The notes beneath the pieces are model-generated. The model saw only the letters and a program-made list of their open reading frames with translations, was not told where the DNA came from and made no database searches. This document shows positions 46,776-59,005 of a stretch of 64,000 nucleotides of DNA, piece after piece. The position numbers and the translations under genes are program-made. Location of the stretch: assembly GCA_015143295.1 (NCBI GenBank), contig CM026551.1:45062034-45126033 (forward strand), given 5' to 3'. The stretch's first letter is position 1, and the number at the start of each line of letters is the position of its first letter. Source of the DNA: Tetracentron sinense. Its lineage: Eukaryota > Streptophyta > Magnoliopsida > Trochodendrales > Trochodendraceae.

Positions 46776-48277
46776 TCTATTATGGATCAAATGCTGACCA
46801 AGTGCAAAATCATGCATATTTTTCTACCTTATTCTAAGTCATATAGTAAGAATTCAACCCGATTGTAGTACTCGACTCAGACCGGAAAGGATTGGATCTT
46901 AGATCTGACACGCTTCAATTCCTACCATAGTTTTGGTCAGAGTAGAATTGGAGTCGGGACTAAAAAAATGTTTTTAAAGTTCTCTATGGAATTTCTCTAA
47001 ATCCTCCATGAGGTAGACTAAGAACAGTATATAAAACAAAGGGGAAATTTGGTCTTGTACATCGACTCAAACTCACTAGCACCCCTAGCCAACCTTATAT
47101 TACTCAACATAATCAGTGAATGTTCACAAATATTAAAATGAGCTAACTCAATAGTAGGGACTACTTGTATCAATAATGTGACAACTCCCAAATTACACGT
47201 TTTAAGTCTTTTTAAAAGATCACTCCCTAAAACAAAATCATTGAGAATTTTCAAACCTCTAAACATTCAGAAAAAAGGGTCAAATTCATCTATTGTTTCC
47301 TATTTCTTAGGGAATATTGATTCTCCTAGAATAGCTAAAAGAGGTGATTTGAGAATCAGATAACAATCGATCCACATAGACCCCATTAATGAGCTGAAAA
47401 ATGATATTGGTCAATGTTCGCTTATTAGGAGATGCTATCCAAATGCACAGCCGGTTGGAGTGTATTAGGATTTTGCAAGAGTAATGAAATGCAACTTTTC
47501 ATTGTATCTCTTCATCCATGCTCCATTCCATATGATCTGAATGAATTACAAAAAATAAATCCAATTATGATCCAAGCAACAATAAGAAGTATATGATTCG
47601 TCCAATACAGTTAGAAAAACAGAAAAGGAGAAGAGTATAAAATATATAATATCAACAAGAACAGTAATATAATTGGAAAAAAATCTTGAATATTTAATAA
47701 AGTTTTTTTTTCTCAATATTGTTCAAAAAAATATAATTTTAGAATATTCCATAATCCACAAAGTTAGAAGCAAAATTCTGTAACTATAATCCTTGCTTTC
47801 AATAATATGAATAAAATAAGCAGAAAACAGGCAATTCAAAGGAATCCCACACAATAAAATAAACTAAAAAGAATTTACCATATTTCCATGAAGGCTCTTG
47901 AAGATAGAACTGTAAACACATCCAAGAGCCTCAGAGCACAAAGAGAAGTGCTTGAGGACCACAACAGGTCTGAAAACGAAAATGGTGATATCCAATTAAA
48001 TTCCTATTCCTAAAAGGCACAAAACAAGGCATTTTCCTTTTCTCAGGCGAGATGATTCATCTTTGGTATATATATAACGGAGCTTTTGAATCTCATGAAG
48101 GAATCCCATTTCTGATGGGAATGATTCGATCGTCTTTGGCTTCTACAGTTTTTGAAATAAGAAATAATAGGGACGTTGGCAAGACTTAGAAAGGAACAAT
48201 ACCACGCTATTGGTCATGTTATTTGACTGATTCTAGATAATTATTAAAATATATTTTGGTCTGACCGGACATCCTTA
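46776..48277. other. Intergenic DNA, no gene seen
   Basis: AT-rich, without a recognisable coding frame. The frame at 47018-47266 shows no domain. Confidence 0.5.
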
Positions 48278-49154
48278 GAGCATTCCTAGCTGGTTATTTT
48301 GGTGATTCAAATGGCTAAAAAGTGCTAAGAACTCTCTCCAGCAGCCTCACCAAAACTCAGCAAAATAAAGATTTGAGTTTGGTGAGTATACACTAAGAGC
48401 ATTCATGCAGCCTCACCAAATTTTACTCACCAAAATAGCCAAAATTCACATTTTCTATTTTGGCTATCCACGTTTTTAAAAACACTCCTAGCAGCCTCAC
48501 CAGTTTAACAAAAAAAGAATGGAGAGAGAAATATTATTTTATTATTTGTGTGGGAAAACAAAAAAAGGAGAGAAAGAGAAACATTATTTTATTATTTGTG
48601 TGAGATCACAAACATTATTTTATTATTTATGTGAGACCATAATAAAGGAAGGGAGAGAAATTTTAGCTTTGGTGAGTGTACATTACTCACCAAGCTTGAT
48701 GAGTACTGTACACTCACCAAACGAAAATCTTTATTTTGATGAGTTTTGCTGAGGGTGCTGGGGACCTATTTTGGCATTTTTTTTAGAGTTTTGACTCACC
48801 AAAATAGGCTACTAGGAATGCTCTAACTCACCAAACTTGGTGAGTTACGGTACACTCACCAAAGCTAAAATTTCTCTTTCCCTCTTTTTTGTGGGCCCAC
48901 ACAAATAATAAAATAAAGGTTTCTTTCTCCCTTCCTTTATTGTGGTCTCACACAAACAATAAAATAATGTTTCTCTCTCCCTTCTTTTTTCGTTTTCCCA
49001 CACAAATAATAAAATATTGTTTCTCTCTCATTTTTTTGTTAAAATGGTGAGGCTGTTGGGAGTGTTTTAAAAAAGTGGCTCACCAAAATAACTTTTTGTG
49101 AGTTTTGACTATTTTGGTGAGTAAAATTTGGTGAGGCTGCTAGGAATGCTCTTA
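48278..49154. mobile_element. Two interleaved MITE-like inverted repeats (order A-B-A'-B')
   Basis: Arm B (48395 to about 48705, GAGCATTCATGCAGCCTCACC...) pairs with B' (48826-49154, ...GGTGAGGCTGCTAGGAATGCTC). Arm A (48278-48394, GAGCATTCCTAGCTGG...) pairs with A' (about 48706-48825, ...GGCTACTAGGAATGCTC). All ends carry GAGCATTCC, TATTTTGGTGA and CTCACCAAA words. The arrangement is not a simple nested insertion. No coding capacity. Confidence 0.7.
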
Positions 49155-49325
49155 CATTTTAAACTAGTTTCAAATAGCTAAAGTATCTATTTTCCTAAGG
49201 ACTTGGGAGCTTCTCCAATTGTAACAAGTGGTGAGACTACCAGCACCAACAACAATTTGACACATACCGCTATGCACGCCCCCCCCCAGACTTGGGTATG
49301 TGGCGCTTCATTTGGTGGTGTTGGC

Positions 49326-49790
49326 TAGGGCTGTCAATGGATCGGATAAGGATCCGGATCCGTTCCGATTAGCCGAACTTTGGACCGTATATGTGATCCG
49401 TCGGATCGTATTCAGATCGGATCGGTGGAATCCGATTATAATCGGATTGGATTCGGATACGAGATCCGATTATAATAACTTTTTTAAAATCATTTTAAAT
49501 ATATTACATAGATTTTCTATGCATAAAGTATTAATTTTTAAAAAATTAACATTAATTATATTTAATTGAGGTAATATTAGATTTTATATTATTAAAATAA
49601 AATTTTTTTTTATAAAAAAAATAGCCTTAATCGGATCGAATCAAATCGGTTTTGGATCTTAAAAATATAATCGGGTTTAGATTGATTAATTCATGATCCG
49701 ACGGATCTCGGATCGGATTCAGATCTGTCGGATTCTTAATCGGATCAGATTCAGATCTAGGCAAATCCGATCCGAATCCGACCCATTGGT
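49326..49790. mobile_element. hAT-like MITE rich in GGATCC/CGGATC words
   Basis: The left end TAGGGCTGTCAATGGATCGG is the usual hAT-type terminus. The right end (CCGAATCCGACCCATTGG...) is a degraded inverted copy. Subterminal GGATCGGAT/ATCCGATC words fill both sides. No intact 8-bp duplication seen. Confidence 0.6.
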
Positions 49791-50309
49791 AGCTAACAAT
49801 TGGACATCCCATGTATTTCGCAGGAGGCAAAAGATTCGCTCTAGTGAATACTCGAGCTGGTTGCTCAGGCATCCACAAATCATCCGACAGCTGGCGATTA
49901 AATGGGGGAGAAGTCACTTCATTTTCTCCCCGTGATTTTGACTTCATCCCACTTGAAATCTCTCCCCTTTTAAACGCCACACGTCCCATGATTAATTGTG
50001 GATGCCCGAGTGCCCAGCTCAGGCATCCACCAGAGCCAATCCTTTCCCTTTCGCATGATATGGGATCCTCTCCAGTTGTTGCTGGCAAGGAGACCGCCAG
50101 AATCCATTAGGCGCCACATATCCTTATGCTTACAAATCGAGGCATTAGTTTGTGTATAGCACCTCGATTAGCACACACAGGGGTATGTGGCATCTCCCAA
50201 GTTCTGCATATTGGCTGTCTCCTCGTCAACAACAACTAGAGAGGATCTCAAGTCTTTTCACAAATACCCCTTGTAGAGTTGTTCTAATTCGATACCAATA
50301 AGACGAGTA

Positions 50310-50418
50310 AATGAAACAAGCTACTCACGAACAACTCGAGCTTGTTTGAGCTTTTGTATGGAATAATTGAACCAAGCTCGAGCTTGATTTTTGAGGTTGT
50401 TTGGTTAACATATTTAAA

Positions 50419-50462
<44 letters not shown>

Positions 50463-50491
50463 GTTAAGTGTCTGAAATTTATCCAGATCAA
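50310..50491. mobile_element. Fragment of a GAGCTCGAGC-rich hAT-like repeat, left part
   Basis: AACAACTCGAGCTTG and CCAAGCTCGAGCTTG words precede a (TA)n run at 50420-50453. The likely other part, 51690-52000 (GAGTCGAGCTCGAGC), lies beyond the solo LTR, suggesting that the LTR split it. Confidence 0.4.
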
Positions 50492-51680
50492 TGATCTCTA
50501 CGACCTAGATGGGGGGTGAATAGGTCTATCTAATAATTTCTAACCAATTTTAATTTTTCAATTAATATGTTTAGAAATCAATGAACAATTCACTCAGACA
50601 ATCCACACAAATCAAACACAGAAGATTTTTACGTGGAAAACCCTAACAGGAAAAAACCACGGGACCTTGTCCAGCAATAAACTTCACTATGAAAAGATAT
50701 CAAGTACAAGATAAGACCTTACCAAAACAGAAACGACGTTCCTAGGTATAGACTTTTACTCTTGATTTCCATGAACCAGCAGGTTCGATCTCCGCCGTAT
50801 CAGCTTCGGTTCCACACCGACCAAATCTTCTCAAGCTACTTCAAAACCACGATCACACACGATCGATCTCCTTCCACGAAGGCTCCGGATCAAACACCGG
50901 ACACACACACAAGGTGTAGGGTTGTGAATCAATTTAGGAAGTTTCAAACCCTAGAGGGATCTCATACAGATCTGAGATCACACAATGCAAGATCAAAGGT
51001 TTAGATCTATACTTGCATTCTCTAGGATCAAAGAAAGAGGAGGGATCAACAAAGATCTAATAGAACAATAGGAAAAACCCTAGAAGAGTTTCTCAGACCT
51101 CTACTCTTTCAAAAAATCAAAGACACGAATTAGGTCTCCAAAAAGTTATTTATATAGGGTTTAAAAAAAGAATCCAGAAAAATAAAAATTCTTTTTACGG
51201 GGACCGATCGATCGGTACTCATTATCGATCGCTCGGTCCAAAACGGATCGCTCGGTTCTCATGACCGATCGCTCGATTAAAAATCATCTCTCTGGAAAAA
51301 TATCCCATACAAAATTTTTGTCTAGTCGATAGCCACCGATCGCTCGATAGGCCATCGATCGATCGGTCTCAATACCGAGCGATCGGTTGAGACAGAATTT
51401 TTTCAAACCATATGTCTTTTCATGTTTATTTGATTCAACTAAGATCAAACAACTTTGTTAGGTTTAAAACTATCCTCCTAGGTATGTTTAGAGTTATCTA
51501 AGTCAAATCCAACCTAGGTAGGGGTCTCTAAGTCCATTACCTTTCTAGATCCAGAGTAGGAGCTTTTTCTTCACTTTCTTCAATCTTCTTGATGCTTTAG
51601 CTCTTCTCTTCTGACAAGTTGAACACGACTTGACGACTCGACTCACATGACCTATCTAATGATCACGGAATTTGCCAACA
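50492..51680 (-). mobile_element. Copia-type solo LTR, about 1.19 kb
   Basis: On the minus strand it starts TGTTGGCAAATTCCGTG and ends GGTCGTAGAGATCA. In element order it holds a palindrome cluster (51392-51203: CGATCGATCGG, CCGAGCGATCGG), a TATA box near 51155 (CCCTATATAAAT), and a U5 with GGGTTTTCCACGTAAAAATC. The U5 resembles the LTR at 12.9-14.0 kb. No internal region and no matching 5-bp flanks seen. Confidence 0.6.
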
Positions 51681-52000
51681 CCTATTTAGGGATTTACAGT
51701 GTCTACAATATGTTTATAAATATGTTAAGTTAATTATTGAGTTATGAATTTATTATATATATATATATATATATATATTTAAGTATGTTAAATATCTAAG
51801 AAATGTATATATTTTAAAATTTGATATTATCAATTGATCTATGATAAAAGAATTTGGACTTATGATCTAAAAAATAGAAAGGATAACTGAGTCGAGCTCG
51901 AGCTAATAATTTTGTTTACGAGTCATGCTTAAACAAGATTAGTGAAAGTCGAGTCAAGCTAAAACACCCTGCTGCGTGCTCTGCTCAGCTCAGTTACACC
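51681..52000. other. GAGCTCGAGC-rich repeat fragment and TA microsatellite
   Basis: A (TA)n run at about 51755-51778, then GAGTCGAGCTCGAGC and CGAGTCAAGC words. Probably the right part of the element at 50310-50491. Confidence 0.4.
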
Positions 52001-52621
52001 TAGGGGTGATATCGAGCCAAGCCGAGCCGAGCCAAGTAGTGGTGTGTTCAAGCTTGTTCATTTATTAAACGATCTAGGAAATCATGTTCAAGCTTGACTC
52101 GCTTATTAAATAAATGAGCTCGAGTTTTACTAGCAGAACTCGAGTAGTTCATGAGCAGCTTGTTTTATTGGATATAGCTATTTATATTAGGTAAAAAATT
52201 CACTTTACTATCCTAGGGAAAGAAATCACGGTGTTAACTAAAATTTTAGTATAAGATTATAATTATATAAATGGTATTCTTATCATATAAAATATATTAT
52301 ATACTATTAATCTTTACTAGTATATAATAGATATACTTAATTTTAATATTTAAATGAAATAAGTATATTTTAAATATTTTAATAGGTTAATGTGTATTTA
52401 TAATCGAGCTGAGCTTTTATCGAGCCGAGCAGGGGTGTGTTCAAGCTTGGATCGTTTACTAAACGAGTTCAAAAATGATGTTCAAGCTTGACTCGTTTAC
52501 TAAACGAGTTCAAATATGGTGTTCAAGCTCGACTCGTTTACTAAATAAATGAACTATACTCAAGCTTTTAACGAGCCGAGCCTGAGTAGTTCACGAATAT
52601 TTTGGTCAATAACCACCCCTA
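52001..52621. mobile_element. hAT-like non-autonomous element with 8-bp target duplication
   Basis: It begins TAGGGGTGATATCGAGCC and ends ACCACCCCTA, giving the terminal repeat TAGGGGTG. Flanks GTTACACC (51993-52000) and ATTACACC (52622-52629) match at seven of eight bases. Subterminal words are GAGCCGAGC and TTCAAGCTTGACTCG, which also recur as a 60-bp tandem near 52430-52560. Confidence 0.75.
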
Positions 52622-53210
52622 ATTACACCTCTACTTATAGGCTCCAACGAAAAGAAGCCCTAAATAGAAGGGTTAGGAATTAGGATATTGTGGTGTGGGC
52701 CTTCCAAGATGAAGGGGATATCAACAAAGACAAATAATGCAGGGCTTATTTAAAAATTCAATTATTCAGTAAAACAAACGTAAGGAATGTTTTGTGAAAA
52801 AAATACACTTTCGTGCACCAAACAAGAGATGCGTTTGACCCTAGAAGAAATTAGTTAGATAACAGGATTGCAATAGGATAAAGATATTGCCTTCCCAAAA
52901 AGTATGAAGAGTCATAAAACAATGTTGGCCAAATTTCTATGGACAAGGGAAGACTGGGTGGAAAAGGGGGCAGGGAAGCTATATTCAAAATACCCAGTCG
53001 ATCTCCTCTTGCAGCAATATGACCAGAATTAGAACTGCACTACCCCCAAAGTCTAGGTTAATAAACTCAATGCTTTTACTTTGACGGTTGTGGTTGTGGG
53101 GTAGGTTCTCTTCCCAAAAGTACAAATCATATGAACGATTTTGTGCAATGTTATCATGGAGGTGATGAAAGATGGGTCTACCCTACTGCCAATTATACCC
53201 ATCAAACTTG
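52622..53210. other. Intergenic DNA, no gene seen
   Basis: No supported coding frame or repeat. Confidence 0.5.
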
Positions 53211-53215
53211 TCTGA

Positions 53216-55252
53216 TGTAACGATCCCAAATTCCCACCTTAACCAAAATGGGCTTTGGGTTTACATTACTTAAACCTGCTTAAATCCCATGACATACAAG
53301 GCATACCAACACGAGTCACCAAAAATGAGAATAATAGAATTCGATATAGATAAAACCAAACCATCCTATGCAAGTCTGACCCATGAGAACATAACGCACC
53401 ATAACTATGATCCAACAAAGGTAATAAGATTCTAAGCAACATCATCCTGGATAACATGAGTCTATTACAATCCTTACAAAACGTAAAACAAGGCCTAATA
53501 GTATGGCCACTTATCCAACTCTCGAGCATCCTCAATTGGAGGCTCACCTTCTTCTTTCTCATTGACGTAAAACTCCTCAACCCACGACTCTGCCGTGTAC
53601 TCCTGCTCTATACCTGCCAATAATAACAGGTCAACTAAGTATGGAAAACACTCAGCGGATAAGTAGTCTAACCAATAACATAATATCATTTGAATATATG
53701 CAATAACATAACCATTTCGTAAACATATAATCAGAGTGCGTAAGAGCATGCGAGACATATCATATTTTCATCTTGACTCATGTGGAATTTTGAGCGTGAG
53801 AGACTCTTAGACTTGATCTTACATGATACATGTTCTTATGAGCTTGTGGGATAGTTCTTATGAGATTCCATGTCCCTTCCGCAAACCATTTCTTATGAGC
53901 TTGTGAGATATTTGGGCCATGCATGCATGCTTGTAAGACATGTGAGACTCGTGAGACTTATAGACTTACCATGCAAGTGAACGTGTGCTTGAGTATCGCA
54001 ATTGACATTCGATTAGGTCATTCCTTAGGTTCCGATCTCCCACCATGGAAACTCTACCATAACATTCCATACTGAATGATTAGAGAATTCCCGATCTGGA
54101 AGACTTCCCTCTAAGTTGTGGCTTACCCGAATACCAATCACAATTCAATATAAATAGGGCATAGTTTAACACAAGAAACATAATTAACATTTTAGCATAG
54201 TTTAGCGTAAGAGTTGTAACTAACATTTTTAGCATAATTCATTCATTTCCATAATACATTTCTTAACTTCAAACTCATTTCATTTTCATTCATACATAAA
54301 AACAAACACCCTTCCTCCAATTCATATAACTCATCCTCCATTGAACACATACATCACCATTCATTCAAACTCAATCCATCACTAATTCCCTTCCACCATT
54401 TCCTATCCATTCATCATTTAACAAAGAATAGAGCATGAGCTACTAATTCCCAATATCTTAAACACATGCCAACAATCCCATTTCATGAGTAACAACTCCC
54501 ATTCACCAATTATATAACCATTTTCATGAAAATCATGCAACAAAACTCTAAATCAAACATACTTAAGCTTAGACATTACATAATACAGTAAGTTAGAAAG
54601 CATATCGACCTTTGGGATCCTTCCCTTAGATCCAAATCGCAAGATGAAGCTCCTCGAAGCTTTGGGGTTGATTCTCCAAGCTTTAATCTCATTCCTCAAG
54701 CTAAAACTTCCCTTCTTGAGCAATCTCCCTAACTATGAAACCCTAGGTTTTCTCTCCCCTTTTTGCCAAATTAGGTTTAGAAAAGTTAGAACCCTAAAAC
54801 TCTCGAAATAGAACCTCCATTTATAGCCTAGGGCTTTAAAACCATGATTTCCATAACTTTAAAAAAACATTCATGCGCACGACTGTGATCGATCGTACAT
54901 GCATTGCTATCGATCGTAGCTCTTTAGTGCAATCGATCGCACCTGATGGTGATCTGTCACATGAACCTCAGAAAATTTCTCAGAAATTTGACTGAGTACG
55001 ATTGATCGTAGGTCCCCTGCGATCAATCGTAAATAGAATAGAGATTTCCCCAGTTTTTTTCATTGAGTGTGATTGATCGTAAGCCTCTTGCGATCAATCG
55101 CATGCTTTGTTTGACCTCTATTTGCTTTCTTAGGCCATTTAAACACACTACACCGCTTTGTTATTATTAAACAAGCATAAAAACATAACAAAAGACTAAT
55201 CTACCCCGTATTAGTTGTACTAATGACATGAAAGAAAGTTTGGGTCTCTACA
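53216..55252 (-). mobile_element. Ty3/Gypsy solo LTR, about 2.0 kb
   Basis: The plus strand begins TGTAACGATCCCAAATTCC and ends TTTGGGTCTCTACA. Flanks TCTGA (53211-53215) and TCTTA (55253-55257) match at four of five bases. In element order it holds a palindrome cluster (55105-54885: GCGATCAATCG, CGATCGATCG), a TATA box near 54825, a leader, and a variable 3' half. It is the same family as 61097-63113 in the opposite orientation, for example GATCCAAACTTTCTTTCATG against GACCCAAACTTTCTTTCATG. No internal region is present. Confidence 0.8.
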
Positions 55253-55486
55253 TCTTAAATATCTCTTATTGTTCTTGAAAGCGCAAGGGAGCTTTGAATG
55301 TGTGTTGTATCTTCTTTTCCTTCAGGGCTTGGCGCTTGATTGGCTAGGAAGGTGTGTGTTATTTCTAATTTTCATTCTTTATGAGCTTTGTGCTTGATCG
55401 ACTAGGAGAAATTGCTTCTAGAGGAGAACTTGATTCTTTTTTTTTTGCTTGATCTTCTCTAGAGAACTTTTTTTAAGGAAGGATTG

Positions 55487-56095
55487 TGTTGTATTTGGCT
55501 CGAATTCAAGGAAAACCAAAAGGTTCGATCGATCGGTGGAGCGACGCGGGATTGGCTTGGAGTGTCGATCGATCGGCGCCACCAAGCGATGTGGGATTGG
55601 CTTGGAGTGCTGATCGATCGGCCAGGGTGGCGCCGATCGATCGGCCAAAGCGGGATTTTTCAGAGATTTTGCTATTTTAAGTCTTTTATGTTTTGAGAAA
55701 CTCCTATTACGAGAAGAGACTTTCTAATTGTGTAGGACTCCATGTTTAGGCCTATATATACGTAGTTATAGGTTTAGGGTTTGTATCAATCGATAATTGA
55801 AAGATCAAGGGAATGTTTTTGCATTGGGAGTAAGAGATTATAGAAAGTGTTGAAACATACTAGGGTTTGGGAAAGGTTTAAGGGAGGATAGATAAAGATT
55901 TTTCTTTGGGTTTTCATAGAGAATGTGAGTTGAGTGCTTTTGTACTGATTCCTCAAGGTTTCTGTGAATAAAGAAGTGATCAGATCTTGACCCGTGGATG
56001 TAGGCAGGTTGTTGCAGAACCACGTATATCTCTTGTGTTCTCTTTTGTGTTTGTTTTTTGCTTATTTTTTTCCGTATGGTTTTATTATTTGCTCA
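55487..56095 (+). mobile_element. Copia-type LTR, Tork-like, probably solo
   Basis: It starts TGTTGTATTTGGCTCG, has a palindrome cluster at 55527-55645 (TCGATCGATCGG four times), a TATA box CCTATATATA at 55751, and a U5 with CCGTGGATGTAGG...ACCACGTATATC that matches the Tork-like element at 17.96 kb. The right end near 56095 is approximate and no target duplication was found. Confidence 0.6.
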
Positions 56096-56836
56096 ACTAA
56101 TTGCTCTTCTTACTTTATTTCTCTCAGGAGAATTATGAAGTTTAAGTGTTGATTTGTTTTGATTTAATTTTTTTAATTGTGTTTTCCTTTCCCTGGCTTT
56201 AATCTTGTATGCTTAAATATTTTAGATAGGATTGTAGGTCCCACTTTCATTTGATTGATTTTGGGGATTTTAATTAGTTAGCTCCACCCACTTCCTTAGA
56301 TATTGATTTCATATTTAGGCTTTTTATGCTTATAGGCAGGCTCACTTTGATTGATATATGGCTCGCTTTTAGATTGACCCATTTTGGTGTATGTATAACC
56401 TATCTCTAGATGAATCATTTTGGTGGGTGTATGGCCCTTCATGTAGCCTATGTCACTTTTGGATATATTTTGGTTGTGGGCTTTATCATTTGAGGCTTAA
56501 ACTTGGACCATTGGGGGTTATTTTGATGTAACTGGATACAAATTTGGATATGCCACTATCTGCTTTGTTGATAGCTCTATTCAGAAGTGTGTATAGACCT
56601 TTTTGTAAACTTTTAAGCTGCATTTCAATTTTTGGAATTGATAGACAAAATTGTTATTTATATCCCAAGATTTCAATTCTATAGTTTGGGATGCATTAAA
56701 AAAGGGTGAAATTAAAAATCTTATTTCATAGGCTAAATGAATAGAATTCAAGTCCATATATGGAGTCATTATTTGACAATTACACACTAGTACGAAATTT
56801 GAAAAAGAGGCAAGTGTAACAAAAAATTGTATCAGT
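56096..56836. other. Intergenic DNA, no gene seen
   Basis: No supported gene. The minus-strand frame at 56581-56847 shows no known domain. Confidence 0.5.
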
Positions 56837-56844
56837 GCTTTGAC

Positions 56845-57757
56845 CAAGGTTTGAAATTTCGTGAAATTTCGGTTTTGAATTACCCCCCGGATATCGAAAT
56901 GGGTGTAATTTCAGAAGAGCAAATTTCGGCCGAAATTTTGTTGATTTCAGATGAAATTTCGATTTTCTGAAATTTTGGCCGAAATTTGATCACTTTTTTT
57001 TTCCAGCGATTTTTTTTGTATTTTTTAATATATTTTTGTATATAGTATTAAATATATTCTTATATATTTAAAATTTAAATTACGTAATTTACTAGTATAT
57101 TACTATATTATACTTTATAAACTATATTTTATAAAGTATACTATAGTATTACACTTTATAAAGAGTATATAAACTATAGTTTATAACTATATTGTATATT
57201 CTTATATTATGATGTATACATGAAATGAAGTATACTACGAATAGTATATTATTATACTTTATAACGAGTATATAAACTATACATGAATAGTATATTATTA
57301 TACTTTTTATTTTTTTAAATAAAAAATCAGAAAATAAAATGCTCAGAATATTTTGAGAATATTCTGTTTGGATCCTTGAAAAATAAAAAATCACAGAAAA
57401 ATATATAAATTAGGTATTTTAAATGAAGTATTTTAAATTACGTATAAATATAGTAATATACTAGTAAGCATATTACTATAGTTTTCAGTTATTTTCTTAT
57501 AAAGTATAATATAGTAATATACTAGTAAATTACGTATTTTAAACTTTAAATATATAAAAATATAATTAATACTATATACAAAAATATATAAAAATACAAA
57601 AATAAATCACTGAAAAAAAAAGTGATTAAATTTTGGCCGAAATTTTGGAATAATATTTTATTATTAAATGAGATTTCGGCGGGATGTCGCCCGAAATTCC
57701 GAAATTTCGGGAAGAGTGGGACTTCCGAAATTTTGAATTTCGAAATTTTAAACCTTG
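56845..57757. mobile_element. 913-bp fold-back transposon with perfect 8-bp target duplication (hAT-type)
   Basis: GCTTTGAC stands at 56837-56844 and 57758-57765. The ends CAAGGTTTGAAATTTCG and the reverse of CGAAATTTTAAACCTTG match at 16 of 17. Inside, ATTTCGGCCGAAATTT words and an AT-rich core (TACGTAATTTACTAGTATA near 57091, mirrored near 57510) pair too, so most of the element could fold into one long hairpin. No coding capacity. Confidence 0.85.
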
Positions 57758-57809
57758 GCTTTGACTTGTATCTCTATTAACTCATCATTGTTGGGCGATC
57801 AATTAGGGG

Positions 57810-57885
57810 TGGCAATGGATCTGATCAAGTAAATATACCCTCGATGGTGGCAATGGATCAGATCAACTAAATATACCCTCAATCC
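57810..57885 (+). repeat. 38-bp tandem duplication at a hAT-like terminus
   Basis: TGGCAATGGATC(T/A)GATCAA followed by (G/C)TAAATATACCCTC(G/A)AT occurs twice, at 57810 and 57848. The preceding AGGGGTGGCAATGG resembles a hAT-type end. Confidence 0.8.
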
Positions 57886-58138
57886 ATACCCAGCCCCATG
57901 TACAAATGGGCTGAACAGGAACCCTTTAAGGGAAAAATCAATCCATACCTGCCGTCTAACTCGTGAATTAATGAATTATAATAAATTATATTGATTAATA
58001 ATCTTCTTTACTATTATAATGGGAGAGGCAGGCGTAGCCTGAATTTTCCGAAATTCCTAAACTACCCTTATATAAAACAAAATTTTAATTTAATGTTTTA
58101 CTTTAATTCCCAAACTACCCTCATCTATCTATTTAAAG

Positions 58139-58285
58139 AATAGAATCACAGTCAATCGTGATTGAACTCGGGGAGAGTTCAATTGCACCCACGGGTTAAC
58201 ACGTGTCCCTTTTAACTCTTATTAACTGTGGTTAACTCCTTCCCCTCGCTCTCACATGCATCGCATGTGCCATTCGCTAGTATTT
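58139..58285. mobile_element. Fragment of the MITE family seen at 33.9-34.4 kb
   Basis: GAATCACAGTCAATCGTG, GAGAGTTCAATTGCACCCAC and TTAACACGTGTCCC follow the terminal order of the 33928-34441 element. The opposite end was not found. Confidence 0.5.
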
Positions 58286-59005
58286 ATTATAATAAAACAA
58301 AATGAAAATTTAATTTTAACATTAGATGAAGTCTGAATTATTATTTATTAATGCATACTAATTTAAATTGTTTCTATTCATCCAAACAATGAAATTGAAA
58401 TCCTATAATTTAGTTTCATCTAATCAGTAATGCATTCAAATGACAGAATTCTAAACTATACAGAATTCAATTATATGGTTTTAATTTTTTTTTTGGGGAC
58501 CCGGGGTTCAATTCCATTGAATTCAATTCTTTAGGTCAAGTCCCACAAATCCAAACACACCTTTAGGATTGTATAGGAAAGTATATGGATGATAGTATTT
58601 TTTTCTGCAGTCAACATCATTAGCCACCCTCCTTTTTCCATGCCCGAACTCAACTTCAAGCCTAGAATTGAGTCCGAACCCGATCCAGCCCGGTAGAACC
58701 TTAGCCTAGCCCGTGGGTTGCATTGGGCCATCCAAGCCCACTGTTCAGCCCTAAATATGACTTTGCATGACGTCCCATCGTTCAGGTTGTCTGGAGTCTG
58801 GACGATGAATATTATCACACAAAAGTCCAGTTTCTAGGAAGGTGCCCTACCGTTCTCCCAACGTACTCAGTGGGTCCCACTTTAACCAAAGTATATGCCC
58901 CGTGGTCCAAAAAGAAAAAAAAAAGAAATACTATGATTACAAAACTATCAATAATTTTGTCACAATGTAGTAATTTTACGTAGGAAAATGCCTAGTTTAC
59001 CCGCG

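Noticed and set aside
49627-50088. 153-residue minus-strand open frame
   Set aside because: It runs through the GGATCC-rich hAT-like MITE and its flank and shows no conserved domain.
50420-50453. (TA)n run as a possible origin or matrix attachment site
   Set aside because: A simple microsatellite; nothing else in the sequence supports a special role.
53266-53758. Two overlapping minus-strand open frames
   Set aside because: They lie inside the Gypsy solo LTR, where no protein is expected.
58531-58818. 95-residue minus-strand open frame
   Set aside because: No recognised domain, and it lies in repeat-like AGCCC/GGGCT-rich DNA.
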